Below, piece by piece: positions 43,076 through 51,094 of a DNA stretch of 64,000 nt. Under the pieces are notes generated by a model. It was not told the origin of the DNA and ran no database searches. It saw only the letters and a program-made list of their open reading frames with translations. The position numbers were made by a program, and so were the translations under genes. The DNA is from Modestobacter muralis (GTDB lineage Bacteria > Actinomycetota > Actinomycetes > Mycobacteriales > Geodermatophilaceae), in assembly GCF_010682105.1 (NCBI RefSeq), contig NZ_JAAGWH010000017.1, forward strand, positions 1-64,000. The letters are read 5' to 3'. Positions within the stretch are counted from its first letter, which is position 1; every line of letters begins with the position of its first letter.

Positions 43076-43217
43076 CCCACGAGCGTAAGCGCGCCACGAG
43101 CAGGGGGCTCGGCGGAGAACAGTGCTCGGCGTCTGCCGTGTAGTAGCCGTCGCAGCGAAGTCGGCCGCCGACAAAGCCGTTGCTCCCGAAGGGAGTCGCT
43201 GTCGATATCGTCCGCCA

Positions 43218-43871
43218 ATGATCTCGTCGCTGACGACCAGCGTCATCGAGCAGCGTTGGCCGCGCTTGTACCACCTGACGGAGATCGGGGCGTGGCCGTC
43301 GATCGAGCGCCACGGGCTGCTGTCGACGGCATCGCTGCTCGACGTGTACGGAGTCGTCGGCTCTGACCGCGAGCGCCTCCTGTGCCAGCGCCGCCCCGAG
43401 ATGAGGCGACTCGAACGCTCGGGCGTAGGAACCGCGTGGGTACGCGACAACAAGCCGATGAACGAGACGGTGCTGCGCCGGACGCTGGTGGGCATGGACG
43501 TGCCTGAGTACTACCAGGCACTCAACCAGCGCGTGTTCTTCTTCCTCGATGAGTCGCCGCTCTTGAAGCTCAGGAACGCGCCCCCCTACCGGGACCGAGC
43601 ACACGAGATGCTCGTCCTGGACACCGCCGCACTCTTGTCGCGATACGGCCACATGGTCGAGCTCTCGCCGTACAACAGCGGCGCCGTCCATCCGGGCTCG
43701 AGAATCGAGCGTGGGCCGCGGCCCTTCCTGCCGATCAGCGAGTACCCGTGGGAGGAGCGTCGAGGCAAGCGACCCCCCATCGCCGAACTGACGGTTCCGG
43801 GAGAGGTTCAGGACGTGAGCGGCCTACTGATCGAGCGCAGGAGACTGCAACCGGGAACCGGCGTCAGCTGA
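43218..43871 (+). CDS. DUF7002 family protein (ADP-ribosyltransferase-like appearance)
   Basis: 217 residues starting [40 protein letters not shown] followed by [10 protein letters not shown] is the family hallmark and resembles the start of ART-fold proteins (YHxT..., GLLST). [30 protein letters not shown] and [15 protein letters not shown] follow. Enzymatic activity is unproven. GC and codon use are lower than in neighbours, and the gene lies in a patch beside tRNA-Asn, consistent with horizontal acquisition. Confidence 0.7.
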   Translation: MISSLTTSVIEQRWPRLYHLTEIGAWPSIERHGLLSTASLLDVYGVVGSDRERLLCQRRPEMRRLERSGVGTAWVRDNKPMNETVLRRTLVGMDVPEYYQALNQRVFFFLDESPLLKLRNAPPYRDRAHEMLVLDTAALLSRYGHMVELSPYNSGAVHPGSRIERGPRPFLPISEYPWEERRGKRPPIAELTVPGEVQDVSGLLIERRRLQPGTGVS

Positions 43872-44139
43872 AGCCGATACGGGTTGCGGTCTACGTGAGT
43901 TGGCGCACCGGACCAGCTGATTCCGCAACAGGTGCTGATGCGGACGAAGCCCTCGCGTTGACAGGCAGCATAAGGAGACGGCGGCTTTCCGCAGCGGCGT
44001 CGCCCTGTTCGCTGACGGCCGTGCCGCGGTGCTCAAACCCCCACCCCGCGTCCGGTCGGGGCAGAGGCAGCGGCCGCAGCAAGGACGTGCGCCGGCAGGG
44101 CTGCCCAACAGCTCTCGGTGCACCAGCACGACAGAAGCC
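43872..44139. other. Non-coding, lower-GC region between DUF7002 and tRNA-Asn
   Basis: No convincing gene: short open frames on both strands lack ribosome-binding sites and family signal. It may be the remnant of an insertion next to the tRNA gene; no intact integrase or tRNA-end direct repeat was found by eye. Confidence 0.4.
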
Positions 44140-44164
44140 CCCTGATCAGCGACTCTGATCAGGG
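44140..44164 (-). terminator. Terminator of tRNA-Asn
   Basis: CCCTGATCAG and CTGATCAGGG (10 bp, perfect) with a 5-nt loop, starting 11 bp beyond the tRNA 3' end on the minus strand and followed by GGCTTCTGT. Confidence 0.75.
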
Positions 44165-44175
44165 AGCTCGGCTTG

Positions 44176-44248
44176 CTCCCTCGATAGGACTTGAACCTAT
44201 AACCCTGCGATTAACAGTCGCATGCTCTGCCAATTGAGCTACGAGGGA
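44176..44248 (-). tRNA. tRNA-Asn (anticodon GTT)
   Basis: 73-nt cloverleaf on the minus strand: acceptor TCCCTCG with CGAGGGA, D-arm GCTC/GAGC, anticodon stem TGCGA/TCGCA with loop CTGTTAA, T-arm ATAGG-TTCAAGT-CCTAT, discriminator G. CCA is not encoded. Confidence 0.95.
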
Positions 44249-44381
44249 TCAGCGGGCCGTGACCCGCGGACTGGACCAGGTTACTACACCGTGGGCGGGG
44301 TGCCGGGGCAGGGGTTCTCGGCGGGTCGGCCGCGGAACCGGCCGGTACCGTCAGCACTCCCCCGAACCCAGGAGGTCCCTC

Positions 44382-44591
44382 GTGGCCAAGCTGTCCTTCC
44401 TCGCCGGCTTCGGCGCCGGTTACGTCCTCGGCGCCAAGGCCGGTCGTGAGCGCTACGAGCAGATCCGTCGCCTCTACGCCTCGGCCAAGGACGACCCGCG
44501 TCTGCAGGCCGCCGCCGGCGTCGCCCAGGCCCGCGCCGACGCCGCCGTCGACTCCGTCAAGACCCGCATGGGCACCGACACCGGCCACTGA
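44382..44591 (+). CDS. Small YtxH-like protein
   Basis: 69 residues from a GTG preceded by GGAGG. AKLSFLAGFGAGYVLGAKAG is a short glycine-zipper-like membrane segment, followed by RERYEQIRRLYASAKDDPRL and an amphipathic helix. This is a common actinobacterial small protein with YtxH-like character; function unknown. Confidence 0.75.
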   Translation: MAKLSFLAGFGAGYVLGAKAGRERYEQIRRLYASAKDDPRLQAAAGVAQARADAAVDSVKTRMGTDTGH

Positions 44592-44598
44592 CCGCGGT

Positions 44599-45138
44599 TC
44601 AGCGGCTGGGGTCGTCGGCGTCCACCGCGGCCGCCAGCCGCTCCCGCGCGACCTGGCGGGCGGCCGGGTCGTCGCGGTCGGCGTCGTCGTCGAACACCAC
44701 CGTCCACTCGCGGGCGGCCTGACCGGGCACCCGGCGGGCCACCAGCAGCACCGCTCCACCACTGGGCAGCGGGTGCCGCTGGCTGGTCACCACGGTCCGG
44801 TCGACGCGGGTGCGCAGCACCGCCGGCAGCTCCCCGGCGGTGCGCAGCACGAACCGCAGCGGCGCCTCCCGCGCCTGCACGCCCGGCTCGACGTCGGCCA
44901 GCGGGACGACGGTGAACGTGCCGCCCTCCCCCGCCGCCGTCCAGCGCGCCGTGCCGACCCGGTGCCACGGCAGGACCTCTCCGTCCGACCGCAGCCCCCG
45001 GCTGGTCGCCACGAGCCAGCCGCCCGCCACCAGCTCGCCCCAGGCCAGCACCCGCTCGTCGGGGTCAGCGGCGACCAGGGCGCGCACCTGCTCGGGCGGG
45101 CGCGCGAGCCCGCCCCGCAGCCGCCCGAGCAGGTTCAC
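44599..45138 (-). CDS. Conserved hypothetical protein downstream of dnaG
   Basis: 179 residues. ARPPEQVRALVAADPDERVL, AWGELVAGGWLVATSRGLRS and LPWHRVGTARWTAAGEGGTF suggest a beta-rich PH-like protein. The GTG start overlaps the dnaG stop (GTGA), so it is translationally coupled to the primase. No function can be assigned. Confidence 0.75.
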   Translation of the reverse strand: MNLLGRLRGGLARPPEQVRALVAADPDERVLAWGELVAGGWLVATSRGLRSDGEVLPWHRVGTARWTAAGEGGTFTVVPLADVEPGVQAREAPLRFVLRTAGELPAVLRTRVDRTVVTSQRHPLPSGGAVLLVARRVPGQAAREWTVVFDDDADRDDPAARQVARERLAAAVDADDPSR

Positions 45139-47963
45139 AGGCCGCCGGCCGCCCGGGTGCGCAGGGCCCGGGCCAGCGCCTCCAGGTCGATCAGCTTCTG
45201 GAACATCTTCATGTAGCCGTCGGAGTCCTCGACCGGGTTGGTGCGCTGCAGCCGGCCCTTGATCGCCACCAGCTCGCGCTCGGCCGCCATCAGCTGCAGC
45301 CGGGCCATCAGCGCGTTGACGTACGTGGGGTCGTTCTCGCCCACCGAGTGCATCGGCTCGACCGCCAGCGCGGTCAGCATCGCCGTCGCCGACTCCCGGT
45401 CGCAGTGCTCGGTCACCTCGTCCAGCCAGGCCGCCCCGGACGTCGTCGCCCCGGCCGCTCCCCCGGCACCGGAGACCGCTGCGGCCACCGCTGCGTAGTC
45501 CGGGTCGGTGTAGGCCTCCGGCGGGACGGCGTCGAAGTCAGGCCCGGCGAGCTCGGGGCACTGCAGCGCCGCCTTCACCGCCTCCCGCTCGACCTCGCGC
45601 GCGGCGTCCTCCGGGGAGCGCTGCGGCGCGCGACCGCGGGACGGCGGCCGCTTCTCCCCCACCCCGTCGCCACCCTGCTGGCGGAGCCGGGCGACGACCT
45701 CGCTCTCGTCGGGCAGGCCGAGCAGCCCGGCCAGCCGGCGGGCGTACGCCGGGCGCAGCGCGTGGTCCTTGATCTGGGCCAGCAGCGGCGCCGTCTTGTC
45801 CAGCGCCGCGACCCGGCCCTCCACGGTGTCCAGGTCGTACTCGGCCAGGTGCGTCCGCAGCACGAACTCGATCAGCGGCGTGCGCCGGGCGATCAGGTCG
45901 CGCACGGCGGCGTCCCCGTGCGCCTGCCGCAGTTCGCAGGGGTCGCGGCCCTCCTGCTCGACCGCGACGAAGGTCTGGGCGACGAAGCGCTGGTCCTCCT
46001 TGAACGACTTCATCGCCGCCGCCTGGCCGGCCGCGTCGCCGTCGAAGGTGTAGATCACCTCTCCGCGGAACTCGTCCTGGTCCATCAGCAGCCGGCGCAG
46101 CACGTTGATGTGCTCGGGGCCGAACGCGGTGCCGCAGGAGGCGACGGCGGTGGTCACGCCGGCCACGTGGCAGGCCATGACGTCGGTGTAGCCCTCGACG
46201 ACGACCGCCTGGTGGCTGCGGGCGATCTCGCGCTTGGCCCGCTCGACGCCGTAGAGGACGGTGCTCTTCTTGTACAGCGGCGTCTCTGGGGTGTTCAGGT
46301 ACTTCGGGCCCGGGTCGTCGTCCATCAGCTTGCGGGCGCCGAAGCCGATGACGTCGCCGGTGAGGTCGCGGATCGGCCAGATCAGCCGGCGGTGGAAACG
46401 GTCGATGAGCGTGCCGCGGGAGGACTCCTTGGCGAGCCCCCCGGTGACCAGCTCCTCCTGCGTGTAGCCCAGCCCGCGCAGGTGCCGGGTCAAGGTGTCC
46501 CAGCCGGCGGGCGCGTAGCCGCAGTTGAAGTCCAGTGCGACCTGCCGGTCGAAGCCGCGGTCGGCGAGGAAGCTGCGGGCCGGTGCGGCGTCCGGCGTCA
46601 TCAGCTGTGCGGCGTAGAAGTCCGCGGCCGCGGTGTTGGCCGCCACCAGCCGGGCCCGCTGACCGGCGTGCGCGCGGTCGGGGCCGGCGGTGGCGCGGCC
46701 GCCGTCGTCCTCGTACTGCAGCTGCACCCCGGTGCGGCCGGCGAGCAGCTCGACGGCCTCGGAGAACGACAGGTGGTCGATCTCCTGGATGAACCGGATG
46801 ACGTCGCCGCCGACCCCACAACCGAAGCAGTTGCCGGTGAGCAGGTTGTCCTCGAGCGTGAAGGCGTGGGTCCCGGGCACCTCGGCGCAGAAGACCTCCT
46901 CGACCCGGTCGCTCCACTCGACCGACTGCACGACCCAGTTCTTGCGCTCGTACTTCTTGTCCCGAGCCAGGTGCCGCTCGCGGTGCTGCTCGATGAGGAA
47001 GAACGACTCGGGCAGGCCCTTGGTCATGAACCGCACGTTGAAGATGTCGCTGGAGACGCCGTCGATGCCGACTCGGTTCTGCTTCGCGATGCCGCAGGTG
47101 CCGATGCCGAGCCGGGTGCACAGTCGCCGCACGTACTCGAGGTCGTCGACGTTCGCCGAGTTGAGGATGGCGTCGCCGTCCTCGGCCACGCAGCCGTCAG
47201 CGGCGAAGTAGCCGGCGAGCCAGCCCAGCAGGTACGAGGTGTCCTCGTCCAGGGACGGGCGCTCGTCCTTGAAATGTGCGGGCATCCCGTAGAAGCGAGT
47301 GCCGTGCTCGTTCGACCAGCTGCGGCAGCCGTCGAAGAAGTGGGCGAGCTGAGCGTCCTTCTCGCCGTAGAGGACGGCGATGGACCCAGCGCCGTCCCGC
47401 GTGCCGTCGCCATAGACCAGTCCCCGCGCGATCCCGAAGGGCGACGGCCGCGTCGCCGGGTTCAGCACGCGGCTCACGGGGAACGAGTGCGACAGCCGGT
47501 CGCCCGGCACGAGGTCCTTGGTGAGCTTCTCCCGCCGCTGCTGCCGCAGGGCGCCGGACGGCACGAACCACCGGTGCTCGTCCGTGGCGTGCAGGACCTT
47601 GGTGCGCCCGTTGCGGCTCAGCGTCAGCCGCATGAGCCGCTGGACGCCGTAACTGCGGAACGGTGCCTCGACCCAACCACCGTCGCCGTTGAGCACGCGG
47701 ACGGTCTTGCCCGCGAGCTCACGGATCGGGATGGTGCCGTCCTCGGTGAGGACCCCGGTCTCCCCCGCCAGGCAGTGGTACAGCCCGCGTGAGGGCGTGA
47801 CCTGGAAGGACGGTGACTTCTCGTCGTGGAAGGGGCAGAGCCCCTTCAGGCTGCCGCCGCCGGCGCGCTTGAGCTGCAGGTGCTCACCGACGATCTCGTC
47901 GATCTTCGACCGCTCGCGGACCGTGGCGATGTCCGCGGCCCGGATGCGTCCCCGCCCGGCCAT
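45135..47963 (-). CDS. dnaG: DNA primase, interrupted by an in-frame intein
   Basis: Makes RNA primers for replication. The reading frame encodes 942 residues; removing a 315-residue intein leaves 627, the normal length. N-extein: IDEIVGEHLQLKRAGGGSLK, then zinc ligands in LCPFHDEKSPSF. C-extein: CFGCGVGGDVIRFIQ (two remaining zinc Cys), the TOPRIM segments VVVEGYTDVMACHVAG and IYTFDGDAAGQAA, and a C-terminal DnaB-interaction domain. The ATG at 47963 overlaps the upstream gene's stop by one base; the downstream gene overlaps the dnaG stop. Without splicing the zinc finger would be split. Confidence 0.96.
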   Translation of the reverse strand: MAGRGRIRAADIATVRERSKIDEIVGEHLQLKRAGGGSLKGLCPFHDEKSPSFQVTPSRGLYHCLAGETGVLTEDGTIPIRELAGKTVRVLNGDGGWVEAPFRSYGVQRLMRLTLSRNGRTKVLHATDEHRWFVPSGALRQQRREKLTKDLVPGDRLSHSFPVSRVLNPATRPSPFGIARGLVYGDGTRDGAGSIAVLYGEKDAQLAHFFDGCRSWSNEHGTRFYGMPAHFKDERPSLDEDTSYLLGWLAGYFAADGCVAEDGDAILNSANVDDLEYVRRLCTRLGIGTCGIAKQNRVGIDGVSSDIFNVRFMTKGLPESFFLIEQHRERHLARDKKYERKNWVVQSVEWSDRVEEVFCAEVPGTHAFTLEDNLLTGNCFGCGVGGDVIRFIQEIDHLSFSEAVELLAGRTGVQLQYEDDGGRATAGPDRAHAGQRARLVAANTAAADFYAAQLMTPDAAPARSFLADRGFDRQVALDFNCGYAPAGWDTLTRHLRGLGYTQEELVTGGLAKESSRGTLIDRFHRRLIWPIRDLTGDVIGFGARKLMDDDPGPKYLNTPETPLYKKSTVLYGVERAKREIARSHQAVVVEGYTDVMACHVAGVTTAVASCGTAFGPEHINVLRRLLMDQDEFRGEVIYTFDGDAAGQAAAMKSFKEDQRFVAQTFVAVEQEGRDPCELRQAHGDAAVRDLIARRTPLIEFVLRTHLAEYDLDTVEGRVAALDKTAPLLAQIKDHALRPAYARRLAGLLGLPDESEVVARLRQQGGDGVGEKRPPSRGRAPQRSPEDAAREVEREAVKAALQCPELAGPDFDAVPPEAYTDPDYAAVAAAVSGAGGAAGATTSGAAWLDEVTEHCDRESATAMLTALAVEPMHSVGENDPTYVNALMARLQLMAAERELVAIKGRLQRTNPVEDSDGYMKMFQKLIDLEALARALRTRAAGGL
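46830..47774 (-). mobile_element. Intein in DnaG with LAGLIDADG homing endonuclease
   Basis: 315 residues (primase residues 64-378). Block A begins CLAGETGVLTEDGTIPIREL; block B is HATDEH (T64, H67 of the intein). Two LAGLIDADG motifs: FGIARGLVYGDGT (113-125) and LLGWLAGYFAADGC (183-196). Block F is EVFCAEVPGTHAFTL; block G ends LLTGN followed by extein Cys. The usual penultimate His is Gly. GC is visibly lower than in the exteins. The +1 residue is the third zinc-ligand cysteine of the primase. Confidence 0.95.
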
Positions 47964-48442
47964 CAGACGGCCGCCGCGGCAGCGGCCCAGCGCCGGCCGA
48001 GGACGAGCTCGACCCACAGCAGGAAGACCGCGTGGTCCAGCGACAGGTCGGGGGCGGTGGTGAGCGTCGGCCGCGGGTTCCACGACCCGGTCGTGCCGCT
48101 CTCGGCCAGGGGCCGGCCGTCGACGCGGTAGCGGTGGGTGCCCTTCCAGCGGGACGCCGAGGTGACCTCGACCGGCACGCCGTCCAGCTCCGCCGTCCAG
48201 GTGCCGTTCCAGTAGGACGTCTGCCGTGCCCGCAGCCGGACGGCGTCCTCGGGGTCGACGGCCCAGCGGCCGGTCAGCTCGCGGCCGGCCTTGCCGAACA
48301 CCCAGGACCGCGCGCCGACCTCGGCGGTCGCGACCTCCTTCCAGTTCAAGGCGTGCAGCGTCGCCACCACCGCCCCGCCGTCGAGCACCGGCACGGCGCC
48401 CTGCGGCGTGCCGTGCGACCCGCGCTTGCCCAACTTCAGCAC
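47963..48442 (-). CDS. Conserved hypothetical protein upstream of dnaG
   Basis: 159 residues from a GTG preceded by GAGGAGAGA. AVVATLHALNWKEVATAEVG, WVFGKAGRELTGRWAVDPED and QTSYWNGTWTAELDGVPVEV suggest a beta-barrel-like protein; the C-terminal helix DHAVFLLWVELVLGRRW may be amphipathic. Family unknown. Its stop overlaps the dnaG start. Confidence 0.7.
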   Translation of the reverse strand: MLKLGKRGSHGTPQGAVPVLDGGAVVATLHALNWKEVATAEVGARSWVFGKAGRELTGRWAVDPEDAVRLRARQTSYWNGTWTAELDGVPVEVTSASRWKGTHRYRVDGRPLAESGTTGSWNPRPTLTTAPDLSLDHAVFLLWVELVLGRRWAAAAAAV

Positions 48443-48454
48443 TGTCTCTCCTCC

Positions 48455-49084
48455 TCAGCCGATGCCCGGCGCCCCGGCGACGCTCTCGCCGGTCGCGCGG
48501 TAGAGCAGGTAGGCCGCCGTCTCGCGCACGATGTACCGCAGCTGTGTGGTGCGCGTCTGCACCGCCGGGCCCTGCCGGGTCGGCGAGCTGGTCGCGTCCA
48601 TGCCGGCGTCGGCGGCCATCCGCTGCGCGCGCATCGCGTGCCACGGGTCGGTCACCAGGACGGCGGTGCGCCAGCCACGCTCGTCGAACGTGCCCGCCAC
48701 CGCCCGCATGCTCTCCAGGGTGTCCTCGCCCTCCTGGACGGCGAGCACCGCGTCCGCCGGGACGCCGGCCTCGAGCAGGTACCGCCGGCCGGCCTCGGCT
48801 TCGCTGAACTGGTCACCCTCGGCCTTGCCGCCCACGGTCACCACCACCGGCGCGACGCCGCTCTGGTACAGCGACAGCGCGTGCTCCAGCCGGGCCTCGA
48901 AGATTGAGGACGGGACGCCGTTGTACTGCGCCGAGCCCAGCACCACGATCGCATCGGACAGAGGCTGGTCGTCCTGCCGGGCGGTCCACCAGATGGCCAG
49001 CCCCGTGGCCCCGGCGAGCAGCAGCACCGCCGTCACCGCAGCACCCACCACCCGCACCACCAACTGCCCCGCCGACGCTGCCAC
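48455..49084 (-). CDS. YdcF/DUF218 family membrane protein
   Basis: 209 residues. An N-terminal membrane helix (VVGAAVTAVLLLAGATGLAI) precedes the DUF218 core: DAIVVLGSAQYNGVPSSIFE, RLEHALSLYQSGVAPVVVTV and TLESMRAVAGTFDERGWRTA, then VTDPWHAMRAQRM. The family is related to SanA/ElyC, linked to envelope maintenance. It lies 12 bp before the next gene of the operon. Confidence 0.88.
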   Translation of the reverse strand: MAASAGQLVVRVVGAAVTAVLLLAGATGLAIWWTARQDDQPLSDAIVVLGSAQYNGVPSSIFEARLEHALSLYQSGVAPVVVTVGGKAEGDQFSEAEAGRRYLLEAGVPADAVLAVQEGEDTLESMRAVAGTFDERGWRTAVLVTDPWHAMRAQRMAADAGMDATSSPTRQGPAVQTRTTQLRYIVRETAAYLLYRATGESVAGAPGIG

Positions 49085-49143
49085 GCGTCATGGGTACCAC
49101 GCGGCGCGCCCGGTGCGGGGAGCCGCTGGGGACGGCCCGTCGC

Positions 49144-49602
49144 TCAGCCGACGAGGCGGGTCCCGCAGACCTTCGTGCCGCCCTCGGGCACCACGGTGAG
49201 CTCGGTGGTGGTGATCGTGCCGGCGTCGTCCCAGCGGACCTCCATCAGCTGCGCCGGGGCGCCGTCCACCTCGCTCCTCGTCGCAGCGGTGACCGCGGGG
49301 GTGCCCGGCTGCAGGTACTCCCCGGCGAGCTGGTCGGGGGCGATCCGGGCGCGCTCGGAGTCGCAGATCAGGGCGTAGGCGGTGACCACGTCGCCCTGCG
49401 ACAGCGCGGAGGTGAACACGGTCGCGACGTCGCGGGACTGGTCCTCGCCCGAGCCGTTGACCAACGGCATCACCACGACCATCAGGACGGCGACGAGCGC
49501 CGTGCCGCCGAGCAGGCCGACGATCAGGCCGTTGCGGGTGCGCGGCTCCCCGGTGTGCAGCGGCGTCGGGTCGTCGTCGTAGAGAAAGGGTCCGGTGCTC
49601 AT
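49144..49602 (-). CDS. Single-pass membrane protein with extracytoplasmic domain
   Basis: 152 residues starting MSTGPFLYDDDPTPLHTG. One helix (LIVGLLGGTALVAVLMVVVM), then a small extracytoplasmic domain resembling DUF4878/NTF2-like folds (VATVFTSALSQGDVVTAYAL, ICDSERARIAPDQL). The two cysteines (ICDSE and KVCGTRL) may form a disulfide. Function unknown. AGAGG lies upstream of the ATG. Confidence 0.75.
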   Translation of the reverse strand: MSTGPFLYDDDPTPLHTGEPRTRNGLIVGLLGGTALVAVLMVVVMPLVNGSGEDQSRDVATVFTSALSQGDVVTAYALICDSERARIAPDQLAGEYLQPGTPAVTAATRSEVDGAPAQLMEVRWDDAGTITTTELTVVPEGGTKVCGTRLVG

Positions 49603-49684
49603 GTGTCGCCTCTGGTCTCGATCCGCTCCTTGATCGCTGGCGCTCCCTGCGGTGCTCCCTCGACCCTTGTTCCTGCGTCGCGCG

Positions 49685-50845
49685 TCATCCGCCACCCACC
49701 AGGAGCTCGGCGCCTGCGGGCGGGCGGGGGTCGTCGCGGTCGGCCAGCCAGCCCTCGGGCAGCGACACCGGCCGGGCCGACGTCGTCCGTCCGCGAGGCT
49801 CGCCCAGGACCGCCTGCGGGTAGGGCTGGTCGTCGATGCCGGCCAGCAGCTCGGCGAGCTCGTCGAGGCTGCTGACCAGGGCCAGCGCGCGGCGGGTGTC
49901 CGAGCCGACGGTGAAGCCCTTGACGTACCAGGCCACGTGCTTGCGGAAGTCCGAGCAGCCGTGCACCTCGCCGTGCTCGGCGGCCAGCAGCGTCGCGTGC
50001 CGGTGCATCACCTCGGCGACCAGGCGGAATCTGGGCAGCGTGCGCTCGCTCGAGCCGGCGAAGGCCGCGGCCAGGTCGGCGAACAGCCACGGCCGGCCCA
50101 GGCACCCGCGGCCCACGACGACGCCCGCGCACCCGGTCTCGGCGACCATCCGGAGGGCGTCGTCGGCCTCCCACAGGTCGCCGTTGCCGAGCACCGGGAT
50201 GTCGACGGTCTCGACCAGCCGGGCGATGTGCGACCAGTCGGCGGTGCCGCTGTACAGCTGGTCGGCGGTGCGCCCGTGCAGGGTGATCGCGGCGGCGCCG
50301 GCGTCCTGGGCGATCCGGCCGGCGTCGAGATAGGTGGTGTGCTCGGGGTCGATGCCGATCCGCGTCTTCACCGTCACCGGGACGTCGCCGGCGGCAGCCA
50401 CCGCGGCCCGGACGATGTTGCCGAACAGCACGCGGCGCCACGGCAGAGCCGAGCCGCCGCCCTTGCGGGTCACCTTGGGCACCGGGCAGCCGAAGTTGAG
50501 GTCGATGTGCGCCGGGCGGGTGCCGGCCACCTGCTCGTCGACGAGCAACTCGACCGCCCGCGCGACCGTGGCCGGGTCGACGCCGTAGAGCTGCACGGAG
50601 AACGCGTCGGCCTCGTCGGTGGTGGCGCGCACCATCCGCAGCGTCTTCTCGTTGCGCTCGACCAGCGCCCGGGTGGTGATCATCTCGCAGACGTAGAGGC
50701 CGGCCCCGAACTCCCGGCACAGCGTGCGGAAGGCCGGGTTGGTGATGCCGGCCATCGGCGCGAGGACGACGGCGGGGTCGACCGTGAGCTTCCCGAGCTG
50801 CAGCGGCGGCAGGGCCGTCGCACGCTCGAGCGTTCCGCTGGTCAC
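49685..50845 (-). CDS. dus: tRNA-dihydrouridine synthase
   Basis: FMN enzyme that reduces uridine to dihydrouridine in the tRNA D-loop. 386 residues: LAPMAGITNPAFRTLCREFG, the active cysteine in NFGCPVPKVTRKGGGSAL, the FMN-binding HGRTADQLYSG, and VLGNGDLWEADDALRM / VVVGRGCLGRPWLF. The start is the GTG at 50845. First gene of the minus-strand cluster leading to dnaG; locus B is inserted just upstream of it. Confidence 0.93.
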   Translation of the reverse strand: MTSGTLERATALPPLQLGKLTVDPAVVLAPMAGITNPAFRTLCREFGAGLYVCEMITTRALVERNEKTLRMVRATTDEADAFSVQLYGVDPATVARAVELLVDEQVAGTRPAHIDLNFGCPVPKVTRKGGGSALPWRRVLFGNIVRAAVAAAGDVPVTVKTRIGIDPEHTTYLDAGRIAQDAGAAAITLHGRTADQLYSGTADWSHIARLVETVDIPVLGNGDLWEADDALRMVAETGCAGVVVGRGCLGRPWLFADLAAAFAGSSERTLPRFRLVAEVMHRHATLLAAEHGEVHGCSDFRKHVAWYVKGFTVGSDTRRALALVSSLDELAELLAGIDDQPYPQAVLGEPRGRTTSARPVSLPEGWLADRDDPRPPAGAELLVGGG

Positions 50846-50931
50846 GCCGTCCAGGGTAGGTGCCCCCGCTGTGTGCCCGGGACCACGCCGTCCGGGCCCT
50901 CCCCGTCTCCCGCGCGGCAGGACCCGGGTGG

Positions 50932-50989
50932 GGCAGTGTTGAGCCGCGTGCACACGCGGCTCAACACTGCCGCGGGCGGGTCGACCCGC
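50932..50989. repeat. Left palindromic repeat of element B
   Basis: 58 bp: a 40-bp palindrome (arms GGCAGTGTTGAGCCGCGTG and its exact complement, CA centre; 50932-50971), GCGG, then GCGGGTCGACCCGC (50976-50989). A directly repeated 58-bp version, about 48 of 58 identical by eye, lies at 52185-52242. Confidence 0.85.
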
Positions 50990-51094
50990 TACCGCACCGC
51001 TGCCGGGACCCGCAGCCGATCGTCCCCAACGCGGTCGTCAGTGCACAGTCGTCGCTGATCGGGCCTCCAGGACCGGCTGCGGCCGCACGCTCGG

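Noticed and set aside
43824-44129. Minus-strand ORF of about 100 codons in the patch beside tRNA-Asn
   Set aside because: No ribosome-binding site and no recognisable family; it overlaps the end of the DUF7002 gene and looks like chance coding.
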